Assembly: GCA_023853785.1 (NCBI GenBank)
Contig: JAJIRX010000493.1
Span: forward strand, 1 to 17,082
Direction of reading: 5' to 3'
From: Psilocybe azurescens
Taxonomy: Eukaryota > Basidiomycota > Agaricomycetes > Agaricales > Agrocybaceae
DNA length: 17,082 nucleotides
This document shows, in pieces, positions 8,832-17,082 of the stretch (within the stretch, counting starts at the first letter, position 1; each line of letters starts with the position of its first letter). The translations under genes and the position numbers were made by a program. The notes under the pieces were generated by a model, which ran no database searches, was not told the DNA's origin, and saw only the letters and a list, made by a program, of their open reading frames with translations.

Positions 8832-11800
8832 CTACGAGATATCTGCAAGAGAGACACTATCTAAGAGTGTTATGAATACATCAGTATCAACATCGAAGTC
8901 TACATTAGATGTATCTTCGAGGACCACATCTTCAGCCTCAGTAACTATGATGTCAGTCTGTCCAAGACCCAATATGTCCATTGCCCAGGCAGGAGGTGGG
9001 ACATCGATGTGCAGAGAAGGGTCACGACCTTTCCGCCGCCCAGGGAACAAAGAGCCACTGAAGCCTTCGAGCTGACTTGCTTGACGAAGGCGACTGATAA
9101 TCTGTTCGTGAAGCTGACTATGATACTGCCACCAGGCAGAGATTTCCGCAGCGAGAGGAGTGTTCACTATAATGTTAGCACATACTGCCCAATAGTGGTC
9201 AATATGGTCATCGAAGAGAAAGGTGAGCAGCCAACGTATTTCTACATTAAGGCAAAGAATCTCTTCTTTTGCCTGCTTGATCTGAAAATACATCACCATG
9301 GCCTCACGATTGGCTGGCTGGGCCCAATCCATCGTTCGAATGTCTTGTCAAGTATCCTGTAGTAGGTCAAAGTCGGCCAGGTTAACGGCGGCAACGACTG
9401 AGTCCCAGTTCAGTGAAGCTCGTGGCGGTACCATCAACGCAGCAGCTTCATTATAGCATTTCAAAGCCGACTGAATAGCACCTGCTCGAGTCTTGAGAGA
9501 TTTACTGATCTTTTCACGAAGCTTGTACCCTTATCGCAAATATCAGAATCAGACTTCAAGTTAAAAAATCTGAATGACATACCAACACCGCTCATGCCAA
9601 GCTTCGTCATCTCAAAAAGACGTTGTACTACCAACCTCTCGAGGTCGTCGAGTGCCCGACAATATTTATGTTCACGAACAATGATCAGACCCTGGTTGTA
9701 TTCAGGCATTGTAGGAGCCCATCTGACTGCAATGTTGTTGGCCTCCTCATACTGAAGAACCTTTTCATGCTTTGCATTCCAGCGCTGAAAGGTGGTACGA
9801 TACTGGGTTGTGATTTTTGTAATCTGGGAGCCAGTGTAGCCCTCCTTGATCATGAGACAATCACAGTCACGATACAATGCACTAGCAGCGCCGCTTTTCG
9901 CCCCTGAATATGGTCATAAAATATAGAAATGAAACATAGCAAAAAGAACTCACTTGTATTGATCCAGATCAAATAGAAGCTCCATATATTCTGCCTGCGC
10001 CTGCTCTTCTGCTGGCTCTGCACGTAGACCAGCCAGGTATATACGTTCATTCTTCAGATAGTTTTGAAGTCTTCAGCACCAACCTTCAGCTTTGACGAAA
10101 GCTCGGCAAGGCGGGGTGTGTAAATCGCAATGTTTTCCAGAGCTTGATGGTAGTTCTGATAGATAAAATTTCCTGATATAATGATTAGTCAGGACAACCA
10201 GATAGACAAACTATAGACTAACCTGAAGCAGTAAGCTTGTCAAGATCATGAAAACGGAAGTGTTCATCAATATGTTGCTGGCAGTGGTAAGGCGTCGCCA
10301 GACGGGTAACTGAGGCCAATTCGTTGGAACAACAGAATGTTTGTTCACACTCCTCAAAATCCTCCAGCCCAACACCCTCGACATACAGAGGGTGCCACTG
10401 TACCTGACAGTATTGGTTGTGTGCGTGACCATGAAACAAAGGCACGACGCCACTGAGACGCAAGGCCACCATTTTCTCACCCAGGCAACTTCTCTTCAAA
10501 GTCGTCATAAAAGCACACATAATGTCGTAGCCAAGACAGATGTCGGATCCGAAATCTTCAAGGAGGCGCTTGACAGTTGCAAGGGGATATTTCATTCTAA
10601 ACTAGAAAGGTTAGTATCTTGTTCTGTCAAAAAGGGAAGGAAGGACTTACAGTTCTCCGCTACAAATCATGTCACAAATGACAAGTACATGTCCATGACA
10701 GCAGACAGCCAAAAAGATTCTGGCGATGGCGAATAGCGTGAACATTTTCTTTTGTGCCTCAGGGCCTGCGTTCTTCCACCGATCCACACAGGTGTTGAGA
10801 CATTTTGCCAACTCATCATGTTCCGTAACGTTGAGCCATGCAATCTCATCGGAATTGAGATCTGAAAATTCATGAGAATCTGGAGCAGCTCCAGCAAGTA
10901 AAGGCTGTGATGGTCCCCGTTCTCTCGTCGAATCTTCAGGAGGAACAGGTGGGGTGGGAATGTTGGAAGAATGGTGGGGACCTGAGGATGGCTGGAGCGA
11001 CGGTTTTTGTGGAGACTGGAATCTTTGTTAGGAATAGCTTACTCATTCTGTATATGAGCTTACCTTCTTGACCTCATCCTTGAAGACGTCGACCTCATCT
11101 GGAGAAATCCAACATGGTGATACAGATTTGCGAGTGTCAGTGCGAACCAAGCCAGCATGAAATGCACTGTCGACCAGTTTGAGGGAATTGTTACCATCCA
11201 TGGTAGCTAGGAAGCCGAAACTTCAAGGCTGGTTTGTCTTCTACCTCATAGAGGCATGGAGGGCAGATATTTTTTTCTCAGAAGATTCGGACCATCCCAG
11301 TTCTCTTGTGATGAGGTTGTCGACAGCTCAGTTGATTTCAAGGTAACAATCGTACACATTACTGAGCTGGTCAGCAAGATACGCTCTATGAGGAACCTGA
11401 TAAGATCAGTTAGAATTAAAAAGAGACGTTCACAGTCAATGTACATAATGATAATGATTCAGTGCCTTAGCAAAAGCATCTAAGCTAAAATGAGGAGATA
11501 CCCGACCAAGCTGCTGGTAAAAACGCAATGTTTTGATGGAAAATCCCAATTTTGGTTGTTCAGGGGATGTCACAATAACACCAAATTTGACAAGGGTGAC
11601 AGCAGCAGACACGGGCGGTGGATGAGTGAAAAAAGGTACAAATTCCACAACCTATCAAGAAATTGTTAGAGCATCTCAAAGCTGAAAATTCTAACGACCT
11701 TCTAGAGAGATGACCTCTATTCTCCACTCAATCTCGTTTCTGTTCCTAGTTGGGGGCCTTGAGATTTGAACTTGAGGAATGCATCGCAAAGGTGGGGCAT

Positions 11801-12055
11801 TACAGATTTCCAGGCCTGAACCTGTTGCTCCACTCTATCCCGTCGTGTCCGATGGTCAGTCCGTTTCCTCAAAGACGTGATATCACTTCACGAACTAAAT
11901 GGACTGAAATTCAATAGACTTACTGCTCGGCGAGGGTATCCAGAAAAAGATCCTGCAACTGAGCCTCCCCACCTGCATGGCTCGAGAAAAGCCTTCTTCT
12001 CCTGGCGGTGGTCGAAGGAATGCCTCCTCGTTTATGTCCACCCACGCTGAACTAC
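8832..12055 (-). pseudogene. KDZ transposase, frame-broken
   Basis: Would catalyse cut-and-paste transposition through an RNase H-fold active site. Blocks in order: INEEAFLRPPPGEEG (about 12035), LRKRTDHRTRRDRVEQQ (about 11860), IKTLRFYQQLGRVSPHFSL (about 11510), CPPC (about 11260), FLATMDGNNSLKLVDS (about 11200), a Pro/Ser-rich linker (about 11000-10900), CVDRWKNAGPEAQKKMF (about 10780), GSDICLGYDIMCAF (about 10540), PLFHGHAHNQYCQ (about 10440), EGVGLEDFEE, NELASVTRLATPYH, EHFRFHDLDKL (10220s), ALDDLERLVVQRLFE (about 9630) and the C-terminal helices to 8832. Likely acidic residues are the D of MDGN, the D of GYDI and an E of GLEDFEE. Clean introns: 11397-11444, 11016-11063, 10597-10650, 10173-10222, 9530-9582. 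Breaks: TGA at 11328-11330 and 9348-9350; frame changes near 11980, 11740, 11270-11277 (A run), 11210-11217, 10066 and 9901-9903. The N-terminal start is not resolved. Confidence 0.9.
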
Positions 12056-12927
12056 GTGAGTGTGTGATTTGATATATAAATCGAAAACCAAAACACAAAC
12101 CAGAGAGGAATGGTCTAGACTAGATAAGACGACTCTCTCCCTGTTGAGTTAAAGTGAGGGCTGGCTTTGCCACTAGGTTGTGTAGATGTATGTGGTCTGA
12201 GGAGGGCAGGGACGTATGAAGGAGGAAGAATGGATGAGGGGATATAAAATGCCCTTGAGTATTTACTGGGAGGAAGCAACCCAACTTGATTGGGGTAGAA
12301 CAGTGTGAATGAGGTGTGATGACTGTGGAGAGGCCAAATGACTAGATAAATCGTAGGGATTGATATGGGGGCAGGAGTGAGAATGTAGTCTTGATCCTAG
12401 TGTGCTTCAATCGAGTCTACAGCGTCTGCAAAGCTAGAAGTAAAGCCTGCTGATAGAGTAATGACTTGAGCGGCCTGGAGTGATAGATGATGAAGGATTG
12501 TGCGATGTTCTTGAACCAAAAATCAAACAGAGCGGTGAAGTGAATGAGGGATGACTAGGGCGATGGATGAAGATGACAACAAGACCAAGATTGCAGAATA
12601 AAAATATTCTGGAGCAATAGAAGCGATGGGGAGTTGAAGATCTTGATGTAGAGGAAGAATGAAGGGTCTGGAGGATGGTAGGATCGAAATGAACTGGACA
12701 AAATTCTCTGTGATGAGAGAGCGAGAGTGGTTGGATAGGCTGGTCTAGCCTCTGATGAACGTCTTGAATAACTGGAGTGATTGTTGAATTTTGTGCTGAA
12801 TACTGATAGAGATTGATTGATTGCGTGCTTGGAGTGCTGGACTGAGTACTTGATAACTTGAAATCTTTGCTGTGAAGAAAGTTGGGGCTTGTAACTTCCT
12901 TGTATTCCAAGCGATACTAATACATGG

Positions 12928-12935
12928 TTTATATA
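12928..12935 (-). promoter_or_regulatory. TATA-box candidate (TATATAAA)
   Basis: On the minus strand GGTATATAAACCATG contains TATATAAA at the upstream edge of the pyrimidine-rich leader. A start of transcription about 30 bases later would place the whole CT-rich stretch in the 5' part of the transposase transcript. Sequence match only; such matches are frequent in AT-rich DNA. Confidence 0.3.
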
Positions 12936-13059
12936 CCAGAGAACATAGAAAAATATTTAAAAGAGATCAAGCGTCCAAACTATACCAATCATTCTGTAGA
13001 ACGACACCCAGTAGTCCCATCTGTCAACTACATACAATAGATTGAAAGCTGACGGAGTT

Positions 13060-13210
13060 TAGGAGTGAAAAATAGAAGGATGAGTAAGTAAGTAACATAG
13101 GATGAGTAAGAAGTATAAGCAGGATTATGAAAAGCGAAGTGAGATGAGTAAGAAAGAAGCGAAGCTGAGTAAGTACAATAAGCAAGAATGACAAAAGGAA
13201 GGAAGGATTA
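13060..13210. repeat. GATGAGTAAG low-complexity patch
   Basis: GGATGAGTAAG, AGATGAGTAAG and GCTGAGTAAG recur with GAAGCGAAG spacers in about 150 bp of almost pure purine plus T. The minus-strand open frame across it is a hydrophobic low-complexity by-product. Confidence 0.6.
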
Positions 13211-13865
13211 ATCATATGAAAGTGTCAGACAATAGAAAAGGAGCCAAAATAGCGAACAAGTACCATGCTAATGAATAGAACCAGTCTATTCATGGCACAG
13301 CTCAGTCATCCATTACCAAGACTGCTGAGTGAGACAAAGATTTGCTGCATATGTGGAATCCACTTAAGGACCAAATAGTTGTAGATGATCAAATGCTGAT
13401 GACGATGGTGATATATGATGCTGTGCAGTGCTGTGCGTACTAGGATGGATAGGAATGATGTCCAAGAATAATCTGTGCATAGCCTTGAGGTTCGAAATAG
13501 ATAGACGATTGAATCATTGATAGGGAATGTAACTGATCAAATGGTTGAAGTGGAGATTGAAAGTTGGAATGGAGCTTGAAGTGGACTGTGAATGGGCTTT
13601 GACGTTGAATATTGAGGGATGTGCTTCAGATAAAAATGCGAAATAATAACCCTGGCTTCTGCATGCAATGGGGAGTCAAGAAAGATGCTCTAAGCTTATA
13701 GATAAATCTCATATCCAATCAAAATTGGTGTATGACAACGCCTCATCGGTTAAGTCCATATCATTCTCCTGATTTGCTAACAAGTCTTCACGTTCTTGAA
13801 AGCTAAGACCTATCAGAATCTATGGTTAAGTGTTACTGAAGAGCATACAGATTAGTACTCACTTG

Positions 13866-14078
13866 CTAGTTGAACCTGGCAATTGACTTTTCTTGAGCCA
13901 GTTGTCTCAAACTCCTGTTGAGCTTGATGCATTTTGTTGCAGGGTGCGATGATCGGTGCACTCCGAAGCTGGTGCCACAGACGACCGTTACACCTCTGGA
14001 GAGGCCCTTGTGCTTACCCATTGAAGTCACGTGCCGAGGGGAAGAGCTGACGACAACACAAAGAAGAGGAAAGGTCAT
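13866..14078 (-). pseudogene. Right-TIR copy of the small secreted protein candidate
   Basis: ATG at 14078-14076 begins MTFPLLCVV, the same start as the left copy, after the same pyrimidine-rich leader. An intron at 13969-14017 (49 bp, GTAAGC...CAG) joins exon 1 (61 nt) in frame to a second exon reading SECTDHRT, so the junction is intact here where the left copy is broken. It then shifts frame in a C run (CACCCTGC against CACCTGC on the left) and meets a stop soon after, because the sequence diverges from the left copy at 13935. Read without splicing, the frame stays open to 13866 (70 codons). Family unknown. Confidence 0.35.
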
Positions 14079-14893
14079 GGTGATGATGGTGAAAGGAGAA
14101 CAGGCACAGGGATACAAGGTACGTGCCCGCAGAACTAAGGTGGTGCTGATAGATGACAGGTGTCAGTGGCGTGATTGCGGCTCAACCTGTGAGAACACCG
14201 TACCTAAAAAAACCAACCAGTGGGAGTACATTCCCCCAGCTTCCGTAGAGGGCATCGTTGAGCACAGTGCACACAGTGCTCTGTGGTAGAAAGGTCAGAA
14301 TAACTAATGTTGGTAAAATATATTTACTTTTACTATCATTTAATCATTACAATGCTATGTAGATTATTATGTTTGGAAATGGAACTGCAATAGATGTATT
14401 TAATGTGTGTATAGTAATTGAAATGGGATGAAAGGCGGGGTAGAAAACTGAGCACAACTGAAAGAGAGGGAGGGGGCGGAAGCTGACTAGCGGAACTGAA
14501 AAAGGAAGTCATCTGTTTAAGGGAACAGCGCACTTACCAGTTGGTAAGCGGCAAAATGATGGTGGGGGAATGGGGCGGGGGAACAGCATGCCGACTATCA
14601 TCAGAGTTGAACGTTGACGGGTGGCAGTTGATTGACCGGCAGCGGTACCTGACAGTGGGCAAAGTCCGAAACGTCTGATATCTAGGAAGCTCAGTCTAAT
14701 CTATTATCTAGTCTAATCTATTATCTAGTCTAATCTATGGTAGGTTCAAGATTTATTTTATTTTATTTAAAGTCAGGACTTAGGCAGAGGAATGGCTGCG
14801 GGTAAGGCAAACAGGGGAAGGCGATACAAACTAGGGGCGTGATTTGATCAGTTCATGTCACCTGTCATAACCAGGGGGTGGGAACCTAAGGTG
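13936..14893 (-). repeat. Right terminal inverted repeat (about 958 bp)
   Basis: Inverse counterpart of 2233-3181. Compared with the left, it has longer C runs at the GTTCCCCCGCCCCATTCCCCC site (left GTTCCCCGCCCATTCCCC), an extra T in GACCTTTCTACC and an extra C in TTCCTAGATATC, and it lacks one G in the TTCCGCTAGT stretch. Substitutions are few, for example CTAGTCAGC against CTAGTCGGC. Intact TIRs this alike normally indicate recent insertion or gene conversion. Confidence 0.95.
14693..14738. repeat. 17-bp tandem repeat in right TIR
   Basis: Reverse-complement copy of the left-TIR array: AGTCTAATCTAT followed by two TATCTAGTCTAATCTAT units. Same copy number and same distance from the element end as on the left. 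Confidence 0.85.
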
Positions 14894-14900
14894 GTATGAG
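14894..14900. repeat. Target-site duplication, right copy (GTATGAG)
   Basis: Directly follows the right tip CCTAAGGTG and is identical to 2226-2232. It fixes the right boundary of the element at 14893. Confidence 0.87.
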
Positions 14901-15769
14901 GGGATAGCAGGTGTTGGGCAGGCGATAGAAAACACACATAAACAAACTGTAATTTTGCCCACTTAGGGCACAAAAAATAGTTTGGGACCATAATTTGAGC
15001 ATTTTGGCAGCACTAAAAATGGCGGCTGTGGTCTATTAATAAATCTTATTCTATTACTGCCCTTTGCACAGGATTTTGTAGCTGGTGCGGGGTGGATTGC
15101 AGCAGGGTCGTTTGGATATCCCTTAATCTCCCTTAATAATAGATGCAGACCAATTTATAAATAGATTGATGGACGGGTGCAATACATATTATTATTTCTG
15201 ATGAACCTGATGGGTCTGTCAACAACTCCAGAATGTTCTAGACACTGATGACATCACATGGACTTTGGTGCCGCAAAAATCTATTCTTATCACTACAGTC
15301 AGTGAGAATTTTGGCTGTTGCTTGCGTAGATTCAAAGAGATTGGAATTTTGTCTCTTTTAGAGTCTCAGTTCGTATGTTTTAAAAGAATGTCGTTTAGAG
15401 AATTGATTTTATATATCTATTAATGCTTCACTAGTACTATTAACTGAGGGCCTAAGGTAGATATAAGAAATTGGGGCCATCTATCCCTCATTAGCCTCTT
15501 TGTAGACCCAAAATTTAGACAGTTTTGCCAGCTTTCCACTACAAAGAATAACAGTGTCTTCAGTTGCAGTACCATCTGCAGATGGCCTTAAAAAACCATA
15601 GAAATTAGCCATATAATGATAACACAGAGATAGGGATATTGAAGCGCACCCTGTGGAGGGGACAGCCTTCTTCACTGCACTCCAGGTAGTATGATTCTTT
15701 GCAGCAGCAGGCGTAGTCGTAGATACATTGGGTCTATTTGTAGAATGAAGCTATGACAGCAGGAAAAGA

Positions 15770-16010
15770 GGTTTTATCCCAAAGAAATCTAGGTGTCTTT
15801 GAGTATCTTAGAGACTTTAAAGATGATAAAGACACAAAGCACCCTAAGCACCTTTCAACGCAAAGTGATGTGGGAACAGTTTATCCAAAACATTCCAAAG
15901 CAACCCAAATATTATCCACAGGCCTCCCAAAGACCTCTCATAGACATCTAAAGCTACTTAAGGCATCTCTGACATCCACTGAGATGTCTTTTATTTCTCT
16001 TCAGGTTCAC
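15770..16010 (+). repeat. Degenerate 10-11 bp phased CCAAAG repeat
   Basis: Short motifs of the type CCAAAGC, CCCAAAGACC, CTAAAGC and TTAAGGC recur about every 10-11 bases, as in CATTCCAAAGCAACCCAAAT and CTCCCAAAGACCTCTC. The 100-codon open frame across it (Lys/His/Ser/Thr-rich) is probably a product of the repeat. Confidence 0.45.
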
Positions 16011-16339
16011 TTGAGACACAGCATGGTAATGGCATCTTACAGAATTCAAGTATAGTAAAATGTATATATAATTAAAGCAAGCTCTCTACTATAGTGATAT
16101 GCTAGTTGATTATACAATCACAGACAGGGAAGAGGATATATAAAAATAATGTATAATAGGATAGATAGAATGTGGGGTAGTCCATCATTGTAATCTAAGA
16201 TACTATAGCTAATGTTGGCATTGGGCCATTGGATGGGTACAGCAGGTTGAGAAAGGGAGAGGGCAAGTGGTCCATAGACATCAGGACCCAAGATAGTTGT
16301 CTATTACATGAGTTTTAGTGAGCAAAAAGTGGAAACGAT

Positions 16340-16800
16340 AATCAAAATATACCTGTCAGAATTTAGCACCCTCATTCATTACTCCAAAAGGCAAGATGGT
16401 GGGATGAGTGCCACCAAATGTAAGCACAGGGAAATGGGTGGTGAGTCACTGGATGGCCAAATGAACATGGCAAATGATACATCACCAATGCCAGTGCTGG
16501 GGCAAAAAACAGTCCTTTGCAACCTGTTATGTATGTTGTAGTTAGTAAAGAGACAGAAGAGGGCTGTGGTATACTCACTTTCAGGATTTAGCATTTCTAT
16601 TCATAATGATGAAAGACAGAACAGTGGTGGTGATTGCAGTGTAGGGTAGTGGGCATTAGACACACCAGATGACAAAGATGACAGGACTGTGAGCCATCCT
16701 CTGTGGTCTGTTGAAAGTATGGTTGTTAGCAAAAAGAAAAAGGTGGGAGATGGACTGAACATATCTGTGCAGATGGGCAGCATGGTGTTTGATGTGAGCT
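16340..16800 (-). repeat. Diverged duplicate with exon-like edges
   Basis: On the minus strand, ATGAGGGTGCTAAATTCTGACAG followed by GTATAT (about 16373-16345) resembles ATAGAAATGCTAAATCCTGAAA followed by GTGAGTATACC (about 16600-16568). Each has a donor-like GT directly after a similar block, about 225 bp apart. Upstream of the first, CATAACAG then GTTGC looks like an acceptor. All three frames between are short or contain stops, so this may be an eroded repeated exon or a non-coding repeat. No family recognised. Confidence 0.3.
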
Positions 16801-17082
16801 AGTCGCATACTCAGTTGCCACTGCATGTGGCACAAGCATGTGGCATGGTACACTGGGGGTCTTGGTTATGGATTAGCAATAGAGGGTGGTGGAGAGGGTA
16901 ATGGTAGTACCACTGAGGTACTGCCATTATTACGCTACATGGGCACCGTTGCCAGTTCTTGTTACTGTCAGGTGGTGTCAGCTTTACTATATAAAAGGGA
17001 ATGCTGGTACTTAGTATTAGCACAGTGAGTGTGGGGCAGTGAAAATGGCATCAATGACATTGGGCATCATTGACAATTATGG

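Larger units (their letters stand above)
12056..13935 (-). other. CT-rich leader region upstream of transposase
   Basis: From about 12120 to 13230 the strand that reads as the transposase sense strand is strongly pyrimidine-rich, which suits a long fungal promoter or leader. A 158-codon open frame (12910-12434) is Ser/Thr/Pro-rich, begins with TTG, and follows from this base bias; I do not call it a gene. The stretch just upstream of the first conserved block (12056-12250) may hold the N-terminal exon. From 13240 to 13860 I see only short GATGATG- and TTGAAGTGGA-like repeats. Confidence 0.5.
2233..14893. mobile_element. Complete KDZ-type DNA transposon, 12.66 kb
   Basis: Seen: matching inverted ends (5' CACCTTAGGTTCC... 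and its reverse complement), long TIRs, a 7-bp target-site duplication, and an internal gene with the conserved blocks of KDZ transposases. KDZ elements are cut-and-paste DNA transposons with an RNase H-fold transposase that have expanded in basidiomycetes. The internal genes all point to the left. From right to left the interior holds a CT-rich leader, the transposase, a 213-bp tandem array, a coiled-coil companion gene and an HMG-like companion gene. The reading frames are broken at many points, so this copy as read would depend on a transposase supplied by another copy. Confidence 0.92.
14901..17082. other. Right flank, gene-poor
   Basis: No open frame over 100 codons and no recognisable protein motif. 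Positions 14901-15750 hold nothing I can name. Two patches of degenerate repeats further right are listed separately. This DNA is the continuation of the left flank, interrupted by the transposon. Confidence 0.6.

Noticed and set aside
8832..12055. TGA read-through or recoding in the transposase
   Set aside because: The stops occur together with frame changes and fit CGA-to-TGA mutation, so no special recoding is needed.
12434..12910. 158-codon minus-strand open frame, Ser/Thr/Pro-rich
   Set aside because: Starts with TTG, has no motif, and its composition follows from the pyrimidine bias of the leader region.
13918..14289. 123-codon plus-strand open frame in the right TIR, with a 93-codon counterpart at 2832-3113
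   Set aside because: It is shared only because the TIR is duplicated, and it lies antisense to a frame with a better start context, signal peptide and intron. It is kept as an alternative, not called.
1..17082. CRISPR arrays, rRNA and tRNA genes
   Set aside because: No short regularly spaced repeats, no rRNA-like sequence and no tRNA-like cloverleaf was noticed; the only regular array has a 213-bp unit.

Overview
This window looks like a piece of a mushroom-type (basidiomycete) fungal genome. The evidence is the pattern of very short introns (about 48-63 bp, GT...AG) and a transposase of the KDZ (Kyakuja-Dileera-Zisupton) superfamily in its basidiomycete form. No species can be named from the sequence alone.

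Layout: (1) positions 1-2225 are gene-poor flanking DNA with simple repeats. (2) Positions 2233-14893 form one complete DNA transposon of 12,661 bp. It starts CACCTTAGGTTCC, ends with the reverse complement, has terminal inverted repeats (TIRs) of about 950 bp, and is bracketed by a perfect 7-bp direct repeat GTATGAG (2226-2232 and 14894-14900), the expected target-site duplication. (3) Positions 14901-17082 are again gene-poor flank with degenerate repeats.

Inside the element all recognisable long genes lie on the minus strand. The KDZ transposase (about 12055 to 8832) carries the conserved blocks in order, including MDGN, GYDI, HGHAHN..CQ and GLEDFEE, but is broken by at least two in-frame TGA codons and several single-base frame changes. 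Downstream of it is an array of about three 213-bp tandem repeats (8115-8742). Then come two companion genes with no transposase motif: one at about 6912-5115 (conserved but uncharacterised, with a coiled-coil part) and one at about 4905-3508 (HMG-box-like middle, acidic C-terminus). Both also carry frame changes. Each TIR contains part of a possible small secreted cysteine-containing protein gene, with a 48-49 bp intron at the same place in both copies.

Reading of the whole: a KDZ-type element with its companion gene set, whose ends and target duplication are intact while the reading frames are not. The two TIRs differ mainly by one-base length changes in short homopolymers, so part of the apparent decay may be consensus error. 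The CGA-to-TGA type stops are not explained that way. No TET/JBP dioxygenase, which is known to travel with some fungal KDZ elements, was seen here.
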